Shown one piece after another: positions 1-8,891 of a stretch of DNA of 64,000 nt. The notes under the pieces are model-generated. The model did no database searches and was not told where the DNA came from. It was given only the letters and a program-made list of their open reading frames with translations. The stretch is from positions 1-64,000 of the forward strand of contig NZ_QICQ01000004.1 of NCBI RefSeq assembly GCF_003201195.1, read 5' to 3'. The DNA comes from Nitrosomonas eutropha (lineage in GTDB: Bacteria > Pseudomonadota > Gammaproteobacteria > Burkholderiales > Nitrosomonadaceae). The first letter of the stretch is position 1; each line of letters starts with the position of its first letter. The translations under genes and the position numbers were made by a program.

Positions 1-78
1 ATACTCACTGCGGTGTTCCTGCACCAGACGGACTGCGCGCGCTCTTACTTCGGGGGAATATTTATTTGATTTGTTCAT
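1..78 (-). CDS. IS3-family transposase OrfA, N-terminal part (cut by window edge)
   Basis: On the minus strand an ATG at 78 opens a frame that runs off the window start. Its first residues read [20 protein letters not shown], the typical beginning of the small helix-turn-helix OrfA protein of IS3-family elements, which binds the element ends and is joined to OrfB by programmed frameshifting. Only 26 codons are visible. The opening looks intact, so the element may be complete outside the window. The identification is recalled family knowledge. Confidence 0.75.
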   Translation of the reverse strand, partial: MNKSNKYSPEVRARAVRLVQEHRSEY

Positions 79-128
79 GGCTCCATCTTCTCAGATAGTG
101 GAGCCTCCTCAAAACCCGGGGCGGTTCA
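1..128. mobile_element. IS3-family insertion sequence, one end
   Basis: The OrfA start at 78 is followed outward by about 50 bases ending in GGCGGTTCA. Read inward from 128 this begins TGAACCGCCCCGGGTTTTGA, which fits the TGA...-type terminal repeat of IS3-family elements. I therefore place the element boundary at about 128. The opposite end and the target duplication are outside the window. The element abuts the amidase gene that starts at 151, and the amidase reading frame stays open back into the element, so it may have removed that gene's true start and promoter. Confidence 0.6.
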
Positions 129-150
129 GACTGCTCTGAATCCGACCGGC

Positions 151-1446
151 TTGATCACCAATCAGCGGGAGCTTGAACTCGCATTCGAAAGCCCTTTCAG
201 CGAAGCTGAGGAACTTGAGCTTGCCGCCGAATTACTGGCCATTTCCAGTGAAGAAGAACTGGATCTGTTTCTTGGCAAGTTATTCAAGGGGATCGGCCGG
301 GGATTGAAGAAATTTGGCCGTTTCGTTGGCAAAAAAGTATTGCCTGCATTGGGTAGGGGTTTAAAAGCGATTGGCAAGGTTGCACTGCCAATTGTTGGCA
401 AGGCGCTGGGATCTTTTATTCCGATACCGGGTGTCGGTACGGCTATCGGCGGTGCCATCGGAACGGCTGTCAGTAAAGCGCTTGAGCTTGAATTCAGTGG
501 TTTGCCTTCGGAAGAAGCCGAACTGGAAATGGCACGGCGGTTTGTGCGTATTGCTGCGACAGCAGCCAGGCAGGCAGCTTTGGCTGACCCGCGTACTGAT
601 CCTGAAACAATCGCCAATGCTGCTTTGACGGCCGCAGCCCGGATGCATGTGCCAAATCTCTCTGCAGTGGTTCGAGGAGGAAATTTAGAGGTAGGCGATA
701 CAATTCATCGTGAATGGCACGTCAATAGCATTCAACCGAGGCAATCCGATCAGGAAGCATTTCTCGGTGATGCATGGAACTCGATTAGCACGGGAGCTCG
801 CAGGCTCTCCGGTGGGGTGATCAATATGCTGCATGATTGTACGCCTATCGAAGACCGCACAAGTTTTGCGCCTAAAGACAAGCGCAAAGGAAAACCACGC
901 GATATGAGTAAGGTATACGCACTGGTGTTGCATCAGACTGCCGGCAATCAGAGGAATACGCCACCTGACCGTTACGATGGTGTCACGGCACATTTTGTAA
1001 TCAAGCCGAATGGACAAACACTACAATTGCATCCATTGACAGCTCGCCTCAATGCTTCAAATGGATTTAATGCTGGCAGTGTAGCCGTTGAATTTGCGGG
1101 TAATTTTCCTGATACAAGGGGTAAGCGCTATGTTTATCCGAACGGCGCATCACCTCAAGGGGTTCTGACTGCCGAACAGATCAAGGCCGGGCGTTGTTTG
1201 ATTCGTTATCTTGTTAAAAACATGGGCCTTACTCATATTCTGGCACATCGACAATCCAGTGCAAGTCGTGAAAACGATCCTGGTCCGGATATTTGGTATC
1301 ACGTTGGTCAATGGGCAATCAATAATCTGGGTTTACGGGATGGCGGGCAAAATTTCAAGGTTGGTAGCGGCAATCCTATCCCTGATAGTTGGCGAACATG
1401 GGGAAAAGCCAAACAGCCTGAGCTTGGTGAAGAGCTCTTCGTTTGA
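151..1446 (+). CDS. Peptidoglycan amidase (Amidase_2 fold) with cationic glycine-rich N-terminal region
   Basis: The product has 431 residues from a TTG start. The frame is open upstream into the IS3 end, so the true N-terminus may be lost. Residues 1-40 are acidic and rich in Glu-Leu. Residues 41-111 form a cationic, glycine-spaced hydrophobic stretch (KGIGRGLKKFGRFVGKK and repeats) ending in a glycine zipper. Residues 112-150 are a second Glu-rich helical part. From about 250 an N-acetylmuramoyl-L-alanine amidase domain follows, with a likely zinc site H261 (VLHQTAG), H366 (LAHRQ) and D376, and probable catalytic E314. That layout resembles AmpD. No signal peptide is visible. A wall hydrolase joined to a membrane-active-looking segment could be a secreted toxin or lysis protein, but that is inference. 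The neighbours 1530-3701 are both broken. Confidence 0.75.
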   Translation: MITNQRELELAFESPFSEAEELELAAELLAISSEEELDLFLGKLFKGIGRGLKKFGRFVGKKVLPALGRGLKAIGKVALPIVGKALGSFIPIPGVGTAIGGAIGTAVSKALELEFSGLPSEEAELEMARRFVRIAATAARQAALADPRTDPETIANAALTAAARMHVPNLSAVVRGGNLEVGDTIHREWHVNSIQPRQSDQEAFLGDAWNSISTGARRLSGGVINMLHDCTPIEDRTSFAPKDKRKGKPRDMSKVYALVLHQTAGNQRNTPPDRYDGVTAHFVIKPNGQTLQLHPLTARLNASNGFNAGSVAVEFAGNFPDTRGKRYVYPNGASPQGVLTAEQIKAGRCLIRYLVKNMGLTHILAHRQSSASRENDPGPDIWYHVGQWAINNLGLRDGGQNFKVGSGNPIPDSWRTWGKAKQPELGEELFV

Positions 1447-1529
1447 AACCAGTAGCGGAAATCAGCCAGTGGAGCACATTGATCCCGCGTACCGGGCAAT
1501 CAAAATAATATAGCAGCAAGGAGGTTGTG

Positions 1530-2294
1530 ATGATCATTGATTGCCATTGTCATGCCGGAAGCGGCGATGGACTGACCGGACCGTGGGATACACGGGCGCC
1601 CTTGCAGGATTATTTGCGCCGGGCAACGGTAGCAGGGATTCGGCGCACGGTACTGTTTTCTGCGTTTCATTCAAACTATGCTGCTGCCAATCAGTAGGTG
1701 GCACGCATTGTAGCGAGCAGGCCCGATCGTTTCTACGGTTTTGCTTTTATACATGCAGAGCGTGATCGAGGACGCGTGCATAAGCTGGTCGAGATAGCTG
1801 TCAAGCGCTACGGATTTGTTGGCATCAAGATACATCGTCATGATGCTGCCATTACACGCGATATTTGTGTGGCTGCCCGGGCTTATACCTTGCCGGTACT
1901 GTACGATGTGGCGGGTGAAGTATCTGTCTGTGAGCTGTTGGCGCAGGAATATCCGGATGTCAATTTCATTATTCCGCACCTGGGTAGCTTTGCTGATGAC
2001 TGGCGGGCGCAATTGGCCCTGATTGATCATCTGGTTCGTCATCCGAATATATATGCTGATACCTCTGGCGTGCGGCGCTTTGATTTACTACAACAAGCAG
2101 TCAAACGAGCTGGAGCAGCCAAGCTGCTGTTTGGTTCTGACGGCCCGTGGCTACACCCTGGAGTTGAGCTTGCCAAGATCAGGGCGTTACGTCTGCCGTC
2201 TTCTCAGGAAGCCTTGATTCTGGGAGAGAATTTCCGGAATCTGATCAGTACAGTCAAGCGTCACCGAACGCTGTCATTGGTAAGTGGGTGGTGA
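1530..2294 (+). pseudogene. Amidohydrolase (TIM-barrel metal-dependent hydrolase) interrupted by an in-frame TAG
   Basis: A strong ribosome site (AAGGAGG at 1518-1524) precedes ATG 1530. The protein starts MIIDCHCHAG, with the HxH metal motif of Amidohydro_2/TatD-like hydrolases, and runs 55 codons to a TAG at 1695-1697. The same frame continues without a shift from GTG 1698 to 2294 with matching family features (FIHAERD, VGIKIHRHD, LFGSDGPW, LILGENFRN). The whole would be about 254 residues, a normal family length. A single CAG/GAG-to-TAG change, an assembly error or stop readthrough would each explain it. The substrate cannot be deduced. The C-terminal piece alone lacks the HxH motif and is unlikely to be active. 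Confidence 0.75.
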
Positions 2295-2323
2295 AGCGGC
2301 CGCTGATTAGCCTGACCAAACGA

Positions 2324-3701
2324 TTACAAAGGATTTCCAGCCTTACCGGTCGATGATCTATCTTTCTTCCTGTTCTGAATAGTACGGTCGGTTACTCCCA
2401 AAAGTTGCGCTGCCTGTTGGGTGTTGCCGTTTACTTGCTTCAGCACGATGCGAAATACCGCCTCCTCAGTGTTTCGGCTGATAGTTTTCAGGCCGATACC
2501 CCGGCTTAGCGCTACTCGGATTGCCCGTTCAAAGCCTGAGTCGCACCATTCTTTCCAGCCTTCTGCTTTTGTCGGTCGATCATCTGGCGGAATGCAGCCC
2601 ACTGTAATAGCGCCTTTTCCTGTATAGCGGCATAGCATGCGTGCAACTACTTGCCCTGAGATCCCGTACATTGCCAGGATATTCACGGCGCAACAAATAT
2701 TCCTGAACCGGTGTATCTAGTTCAGGTGGATCCTGAGCAGGATGATCTGTCTTCAGAAAGTACCTGGCCAGCGGGAGGATATCTTCAGTGCGTTCCCGCA
2801 AGGGGGGTAAATGGCAGATATAGCTGGCGATACGATAATAGAGATCTGTCCGAAATTCACCTTTTTGGACTTGAGCCCGGAGATCACGATTGGTCGCGCA
2901 AACCAGGCGAAATGAGGTGCGTTGCCAGGCATTACCACCGACACGTTTGAAAGTATGTTCCTGAATAACGCGCAGCAGCTGAGTTTGTAGAGTGAGAGTC
3001 AACTCGCCTATTTCATCAAGGAACAATGTGCCACCGTTTGCGAGTGCGAATACGCCATCCCGTGAGGATACCGCACCTGTGAACGCGCCCCGTTCATGCC
3101 CGAAAAATTCGCTACCGGATAATTCCGGCACGATAGTGCTGCAATCCAGTATTACCAGATCACCTTTGTCGGGGCGAGCGTCCAGGGTGTGAATGAGATT
3201 TGCCAGCAATTCCTTGCCGGTACCGCTTTCACCCAGGATCAGCACTGAAGAATCGGTAAAATGAGCTACTTCAACAACCTGGCGCAAAATTGCTTTCAGG
3301 GCCGAACTTTCTCCTACTAGCGTATTCTGTACGGCAGGTGAATTTACCATGCAATCTATTATTTCCCAGCGTTGCAGGCGGGTAATGATTTCATGGATGA
3401 TTACCCTGTACTCTGTACACGTCAAGACATCGCAGGCACCTGCTTCCAGAAGCTGCCAGATAGTATTTCCCGAAATGGCACAATCGCAACAGAAAAGAGT
3501 CGGTATCTGCCCGCTATGACTAAGCTCACGTAATTGTTCACAAGTTTCCGATGTGATTTCCTTGCTGAAAACTACGCCAGGATGACCAGAAAGATAATCA
3601 TCATGGTCTTTTATTTCGATTCCTTGTTCAATCAGGAAGGTAATAATGTCGTGAGTAGCTTGTCTCTGATACTTGCTCATCCAATGAACCCAGACTTTCA
3701 T
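2324..3701 (-). pseudogene. Sigma-54-dependent transcriptional activator, frameshifted before the C-terminal HTH
   Basis: Start ATG 3701 is chosen over an upstream in-frame start because GGAGG lies 10 bases before it. Residues 1-125 are an uncharacterised sensor-like region without a clear receiver Asp but with a CCDC cluster near residue 72. The AAA+ domain follows, with Walker A GESGTGKE near 158 and the sigma-54 contact motif GAFTGA at about 205-210. After EYPGNVRDLR the frame is lost. One extra C in the CCC run at 2654-2656 (plus strand) would explain this, because the next frame resumes with QVVARMLCRY and ends in a Fis-type helix-turn-helix (NGNTQQAAQLLGVTDRTIQN). Without the shift the protein would be about 458 residues. 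It may have controlled the amidase/amidohydrolase genes. That link is inference from position only. Confidence 0.8.
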
Positions 3702-4036
3702 AGCTATTTCAACCTCCATCACTGGTATTTTCAAACGAAAAAATAGTGTTTTAATGAAGTGAAAATTGAAAAGGGCGTGTGTCAGCCAGGCTCCCGATGG
3801 GCCACAATAAGGAAAGAGAATGAAAAACTTCTTTGTATCATTCTGATGGCTGTGATATTCATGGCTTTCCTTTTGACCGACTACGGATAAAAGATTTTAC
3901 TGGGTTGCCGGGTTATGCCAAGTGCTTATTTCATAAATATGGCGGGTGAGAATCAATAGGGTGTTCTAGATGTTTAGTGAACTCACAGGGATTTTCAGGG
4001 GATATTCTGCAGATAAATTTACGGAATATAGACTTT
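3702..4036. other. Intergenic region, no supported gene
   Basis: This is 335 bases between the divergent-side start of the sigma-54 activator (ATG 3701) and the 3' end of dinB. It is AT-rich. I see no tRNA, no convincing terminator and no conserved ORF; a tiny frame after AAGGAAAGAG near 3807 stops after eight codons. It should hold the promoter of the activator gene, but I cannot place it. Confidence 0.5.
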
Positions 4037-5194
4037 CTATCGGCTACAAAACAGTTCTTCCTGGAAAAGATGGCTTTCTTTCATGAGTTCATCAGCTCGG
4101 GACAGGTTGCTGGCACGAACGCCGAGCAATCTCAGTTTTTGTTCGAGGGGAACGCGCCGAAGGCAGTTTCCAGCAGCCTTGCGAATGGTGGTTGCATCAG
4201 CGGTGGGGGTACATAAAGTTTGATCGCGTGTGACGGTTTGAAAATCTTCATATCGTAGCTTGATGCCGATAGTTCGCCCGACATAGCCTTTGTGATGCAA
4301 ATCTTCCGCAATATGTGTGCATAATCCGGTAAAAATAGCGGATAGTTTTTCCCGATCCTGGCGTGCGTGCAAATCTCGTTCAAAGGTAGTTTCGCGGCTG
4401 ATTGATTTGGGTTCCGAGCTGGTTACCACCGGACGATTGTCGTTGCCAAGTGCTGCGTGATGCAACTGCAGTGCGTAACGCTGACCAAAGTGAATCTGGA
4501 GCAAACCGGGCTCAGCATTGGCTAACTCTCCAATTTTATGGATACCCAGATCTGCGAGTTTCGCTTGCGTTTTGGGGCCAATGCCATTGATTTTATGAAC
4601 GGGTAAAGGCCAGATTCGATGTGGGATATCAGCATGTGTCAGGATAGTCAATCCATTCGGTTTTTCGAGATCAGAGCAGATTTTTGCCAGCAGTTTGTTG
4701 GGAGCTACTCCAATCGAGCAGGATAACCCAGTGGTTTCATGTACCGCCTGTTTGATACGCAGTGCAAGTGGAGTTGTTTCATCGGGATGTTTGCTCAGGT
4801 CGATATAAATTTCATCGATACCACGATCTTCTATATGCGGAGCGATGTTAGCGACTGCATTTTTAAATAACCGCGAATAATGATGATAAGTATCGAAATC
4901 TGCTGGTAACAATATGGCGTCGGGTGCCAGCTTTGCCGCCTGCATGATCCCCATCGCTGAAAAAATTCCGTATGCACGCGCTTCGTAAGTTGAAGTTGTT
5001 ACTACGCCACGACCGGAATATTCGCGCAGCTTTGCATATAAACAAGTTCCATTCTGTTGCATGATTGGTTGGTGAACGGATCGGCCACCAATGACGACAG
5101 GCAACCCTCGTAATTCCGGATAACGCAGCAGTTCTACCGAAGCATAAAAAGCATCCATATCCAGATGAGCGATGCGGCGATTTTTCATGTTCAT
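4037..5194 (-). CDS. dinB: DNA polymerase IV (Y-family translesion polymerase)
   Basis: The 385-residue protein is a little longer than the usual 350 or so. It opens with the Y-family active-site motif RRIAHLDMDAFYASVE (metal-binding Asp pair, steric-gate Phe-Tyr region). A second catalytic block is at about residues 100-110 (RGIDEIYIDLS). The helix-hairpin-helix LPVHKINGIGPKTQAKLADLG and the little-finger domain follow. It copies past DNA lesions in the cytoplasm with low fidelity. Two ATGs (5194 and 5188) are possible starts. I looked for a LexA-type CTGT-N8-ACAG site upstream and did not find a clear one, so SOS control is not shown. It is a single-gene unit. Confidence 0.95.
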   Translation of the reverse strand: MNMKNRRIAHLDMDAFYASVELLRYPELRGLPVVIGGRSVHQPIMQQNGTCLYAKLREYSGRGVVTTSTYEARAYGIFSAMGIMQAAKLAPDAILLPADFDTYHHYSRLFKNAVANIAPHIEDRGIDEIYIDLSKHPDETTPLALRIKQAVHETTGLSCSIGVAPNKLLAKICSDLEKPNGLTILTHADIPHRIWPLPVHKINGIGPKTQAKLADLGIHKIGELANAEPGLLQIHFGQRYALQLHHAALGNDNRPVVTSSEPKSISRETTFERDLHARQDREKLSAIFTGLCTHIAEDLHHKGYVGRTIGIKLRYEDFQTVTRDQTLCTPTADATTIRKAAGNCLRRVPLEQKLRLLGVRASNLSRADELMKESHLFQEELFCSR

Positions 5195-5624
5195 GAAGCA
5201 AGAATGTTTTTGAGCAGATTCCAGTGTATAAAAAAGCTGTAATCACTGGCTGTGAAAATAATCGGGCCGGCTGCCCAAGCTGTACTGGCGAAATTTGACG
5301 GTATGATATTGTAAGAGAAAGTAGTTTAATGGTATTCGTTTGAGGCCTGATGTATTTCCAGGTATCCGTACATTTAATGATACGATGTGTTTTTGCCTTT
5401 ACATCGATGCTGTTGTCGTGGCTGATAAAATGATTGTCATCTTGCAAAAATTACGGAGTAATCCGGGCGATCAGCCGGGTAGAACTGAAGGTATGGAAGT
5501 CGAGGGTTTGCCAGATATTGATTGCGTGTATCGGGAGTACTGCCTAATTAAATTACACTGGCTTCACTAGAGAATCTATACAATACAAGTTAATGCCATG
5601 TGCTATTTTTTGAGGAAAGTACAA
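5195..5624. other. Intergenic region, no supported gene
   Basis: This is 430 bases between the dinB start and tRNA-Leu, both on the minus strand. Short open frames on both strands have no recognisable family pattern and no ribosome site. It must carry the dinB promoter and the region after the tRNA 3' end. No strong hairpin-plus-T terminator is evident. Confidence 0.5.
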
Positions 5625-5709
5625 TGGTGCCCAGAAGAGGACTCGAACCTCCACACCCGAAGGCACATGGACCTGAACCATGCGCGTCTACCAATTCCGC
5701 CATCTGGGC
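5625..5709 (-). tRNA. tRNA-Leu, anticodon CAG, CCA encoded
   Basis: The acceptor arms GCCCAGA and TCTGGGC pair, followed by discriminator A and an encoded CCA at 5627-5625. A long variable arm, D-arm GGCGGAATTGGTAGACGC and TTCGAGTC arm are typical of class II tRNA-Leu. The anticodon loop reads TTCAGGT-like with CAG in the middle and decodes CUG. The gene lies alone between dinB and rnr. Confidence 0.95.
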
Positions 5710-5807
5710 ATTATTTTGATTATTGCTGTGTTGCTGGTTGGTTTTGTGAAAACCAGGCAGGTATAAACAACACATGAAGACCGCAAATTCTATAGGAAAC
5801 CTTCGAT

Positions 5808-8012
5808 TTGTCAATCAAGAGAAAAAGAAATAAGAAAAATCAGCTTCGCGAGCTTGATCCTTTTCTTAAGCGTGAGCAGACACGTTACGGGTTAGCGCTT
5901 CCCAGTCGAGAATTTATCCTGGAAGTATTGGATAAACAGGGAGTGCCAATCAGCGAGCCCAAGTTGCTTGAGTTGCTGGATATTACTGCTGAAGAATCTG
6001 AATTTTTTCATCGCAGGCTGTCTGCGATGATACGTGACGGGCAGATTATCTGTAATCGCAAGGGTGATATTTGTGTAACAGACAAGCTGGAACTCGTAAA
6101 AGGAACCGTGCAGGGGCATAGTGATGGTTTCGGTTTTTTGATTCCAGATGATGGCGGTACTGATCTGTTCCTGACCCCAAAAGAGATGCATAAAGTGCTG
6201 CATGGTGATCGCGTAATTGCCAGGCTTACCAATGACGTGGATCGGCGGGGGCGGCGGGAATGCAGAATCGTCAGGGTACTGGAGAGTGTTAATACGCACT
6301 TGGTTGGCAGGTTATATGAAGACCACGGTATTTTTTTTATTGTGGCTGAAGATAAACGTATTAACCAGGATATTCTTGTCCCAAAGGAAAATATCATGAA
6401 TGCGCATGCTGGGCAGGTGGTGATGGCGAACATTATTCAGCAGCCAGGCCAACACGCTCAGCCTATTGGCCATATCGTTGAGATTCTGGGGGATTATGCA
6501 GCTCCAGGAATGGAGATTGAAATTGCATTGCGCAAATTCGATTTGCCCCATGAGTTTTCGCCAGAAATCATTTCCACCAAGTTTCCCAAGAAGGTTCTGA
6601 AGAAAGAGTTTGCCAAGCGAGAAGATATTCGCCATTTACCGCTGGTAACAATAGACAGTGAAACGGCCAAAGACTTTGACGATGCTGTTTATTGTCGCCA
6701 GGAAGGCAAGGATTTCAGATTGTTTGTTGCCATCGCCGATGTCAGCCATTATGTGCGCGATCAGGATGCGCTGGATAAAGAAGCATTTGATCGCGGCAAT
6801 TCGGTTTATTTCCCGAGACGAGTTATTCCAATGTTGCCGGAAGTGCTTTCAAATGGGTTGTGCTCGCTCAATCCGCAGGTCGATCGGCTGTGCATGGTGT
6901 GTGAAATGCTGTGGACTGCCAAGGGGGAGCTGAGCGAATATCGTTTTTATCCAGCGGTGATGCTTTCCCATGCGCGCTTGACTTATAACATTGTTGCCGA
7001 GTTGCTGGATCAGCCCAAAGGGAATACCGCAACAGAATATACACAACTGCTACCGCATATTCAATTATTGTACCGGTTGTTCAAGGTGTTGCATAAATCC
7101 CGCAGAAAACGGGGAGCGATTGATTTTGAGACCATTGAAACAGAAATGGTTTTCAATAATCAGGGCAAGATTGAAAGAATATGCCCAGTAGAGCGTAATG
7201 ATGCTCATCGCTTGATTGAGGAGTGTATGCTGGCGGCCAATGTGTGTGCTGCTGATTTTCTGGAGAAACACCAACAGCCCGTTTTATACCGGGTTCATGA
7301 AGGGCCGTCCGATGAAAAACTGGTGGCATTGCGAGATTTCCTGAAAGAATTCGGCTTGCAGTTACGTGGTGGCGATAAGCCCAGCGCTAAGGATTATGCC
7401 AGGACACTTGACCATATCCGGGAACGGACTGACGCACAATTGCTGCAAACAGTGATGCTAAGGTCTCTTAGTCAGGCAATGTACAGTCCGGATAATGCCG
7501 GGCACTTTGGTCTGGCCTATGAAATGTATACCCATTTTACTTCACCCATTCGGCGTTACCCGGATCTGCTGGTACATCGTGCCATCAAGGCAGTGCTTGC
7601 CGGCAAGCACTATGACCCTGGCGACTGGCATGAGATTGGAAAACATTGCTCACAAACTGAGCGCCGTGCTGATGAAGCTACGCGGGAAGTTGAATCTTGG
7701 CTCAAGTGTTTTTATATGCAGGATAAAATTAATGATTGCTTTGATGGCGTTATCACCGGGGTAACTGCATTCGGGTTGTTTGTTACCCTGAACACTATTT
7801 ATGTTGAAGGTCTGGTTTATATTTCAGAATTACCCAGTGATTATTTTCGGCATGATTCGGTCAAGCATGTATTACGTGGTGAACGTAGCGGAATTAGTTT
7901 CCGGTTAGGTGACAGCTTGCGAGTAAAACTTGTCCGGGTCGATCTGGCCACCCGCAAGATAGATTTTGTCCTTGCAGACAATAACAATGCACGCAAGAAA
8001 TCAAGCAAATAA
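5808..8012 (+). CDS. rnr: Ribonuclease R (3'-5' exoribonuclease)
   Basis: The product has 734 residues, shorter than the 813 of E. coli RNase R but complete in domain order. It starts with a winged-helix-like region with basic N-terminus (residues 1-80), then cold-shock/OB domains (about 85-240). The RNB catalytic domain begins at VTIDSETAKDFDDAVYC, whose Asp residues hold the metal. A C-terminal S1 domain runs about 645-725 (FDGVITGVTAFGLFVTL). It degrades structured RNA and acts in RNA quality control. The start is TTG at 5808 with AGGA about 12 bases before; no nearby ATG gives the basic N-terminus. rlmB follows after 27 bases, an association also seen in other proteobacteria. Confidence 0.95.
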   Translation: MSIKRKRNKKNQLRELDPFLKREQTRYGLALPSREFILEVLDKQGVPISEPKLLELLDITAEESEFFHRRLSAMIRDGQIICNRKGDICVTDKLELVKGTVQGHSDGFGFLIPDDGGTDLFLTPKEMHKVLHGDRVIARLTNDVDRRGRRECRIVRVLESVNTHLVGRLYEDHGIFFIVAEDKRINQDILVPKENIMNAHAGQVVMANIIQQPGQHAQPIGHIVEILGDYAAPGMEIEIALRKFDLPHEFSPEIISTKFPKKVLKKEFAKREDIRHLPLVTIDSETAKDFDDAVYCRQEGKDFRLFVAIADVSHYVRDQDALDKEAFDRGNSVYFPRRVIPMLPEVLSNGLCSLNPQVDRLCMVCEMLWTAKGELSEYRFYPAVMLSHARLTYNIVAELLDQPKGNTATEYTQLLPHIQLLYRLFKVLHKSRRKRGAIDFETIETEMVFNNQGKIERICPVERNDAHRLIEECMLAANVCAADFLEKHQQPVLYRVHEGPSDEKLVALRDFLKEFGLQLRGGDKPSAKDYARTLDHIRERTDAQLLQTVMLRSLSQAMYSPDNAGHFGLAYEMYTHFTSPIRRYPDLLVHRAIKAVLAGKHYDPGDWHEIGKHCSQTERRADEATREVESWLKCFYMQDKINDCFDGVITGVTAFGLFVTLNTIYVEGLVYISELPSDYFRHDSVKHVLRGERSGISFRLGDSLRVKLVRVDLATRKIDFVLADNNNARKKSSK

Positions 8013-8039
8013 TATTCTTCTTCATTTCTCATCGCCATC

Positions 8040-8822
8040 ATGTCTCATTCCCAGTATATTTTTGGCTTCCATGCCATTACCAGCCGTTTACGGCAACATC
8101 CGGACAGCATCAAGGAAATTTATCTGGATACCAATCGACAGGATCAGCGTGCGCGTGATTTGATGAATCTGGCTGAGACCACTTCCTCACGTCTGATTCT
8201 CTGTAATCAGGATCGACTTTGTAAAATGACCGGTACGACTCGTCACCAGGGTGTGGCAGCCCATGTGATGAAGTTGCAGCAGTACACTGCACTTGAAGAT
8301 TTACTGGATGGATTGACCGAGCCGGCATTTCTGCTGGTGCTGGATGGCGTGAAGGATCCGCACAATCTGGGGGCGTGTTTGCGTGTTGCCGATGCGTTTG
8401 GTGTGCATGCGGTGATAGTCCCCAAGGATAGGGCAGTCGGTTTATCGGCAACGGTTCATAAAGTTGCCAGTGGTGCAGTGGATACTGTACCCTTTTTTGC
8501 TGTGACCAATCTGGCCAGAACCTTGCGTGAACTGAAGGAGGAGGGCATCTGGATCGTAGGTACAACTGCTGATGCATCCGATACACTTGATTCAATTACG
8601 CTGACAAGACCTATTGCCTGGGTACTGGGTGCCGAGGGTGAGGGAATGCGTCGCCTGACTCGGGAAACCTGCGATCAGCTTGTAAGTATCCCGATGAGCG
8701 GCAGTATCGAAAGTTTGAATGTATCAGTCAGTGCCGGCATATGCCTGTTTGAAACCTGCCGCCAGCATGTTCAAAAGGCAAAAACTGGGTTGAACTCACT
8801 TTCTGCGAAAGAAGTTGTTTGA
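8040..8822 (+). CDS. rlmB: 23S rRNA (guanosine-2'-O)-methyltransferase RlmB
   Basis: This 260-residue SPOUT-family enzyme is predicted to methylate the ribose of G2251 (E. coli numbering) in the peptidyl-transferase P loop of 23S rRNA. The N-terminal substrate-binding domain (residues 1-95) begins YIFGFHAITSRLRQ. The knotted SPOUT domain carries motif 1 DPHNLGACLRVADAFG, motif 2 near VLGAEGEGMRRLTRE and motif 3 IPMSGSIESLNVSVSAGI. It probably forms a transcription unit with rnr. The C-terminus is about 17 residues longer than in E. coli. Confidence 0.95.
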   Translation: MSHSQYIFGFHAITSRLRQHPDSIKEIYLDTNRQDQRARDLMNLAETTSSRLILCNQDRLCKMTGTTRHQGVAAHVMKLQQYTALEDLLDGLTEPAFLLVLDGVKDPHNLGACLRVADAFGVHAVIVPKDRAVGLSATVHKVASGAVDTVPFFAVTNLARTLRELKEEGIWIVGTTADASDTLDSITLTRPIAWVLGAEGEGMRRLTRETCDQLVSIPMSGSIESLNVSVSAGICLFETCRQHVQKAKTGLNSLSAKEVV

Positions 8823-8891
8823 ACTGCGGGTGTGGTGGTTTGAGGTTAACTGCATATCCGATTCCTGTTCTATGGATGAGTCCAGTCCTTG

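Noticed and set aside
162-617. 151-codon open frame on the minus strand opposite the amidase
   Set aside because: Its Ser/Asn/Pro-rich translation mirrors the Glu/Leu and Gly-rich repeats of the real gene, and it has no ribosome site or family pattern.
5195-5340. LexA box upstream of dinB
   Set aside because: CTGT half-sites exist, but none has a properly spaced ACAG partner.
4863-5447. 194-codon minus-strand frame overlapping the dinB start
   Set aside because: It is in a different frame from dinB, low in conserved pattern, and reaches into AT-rich intergenic DNA.
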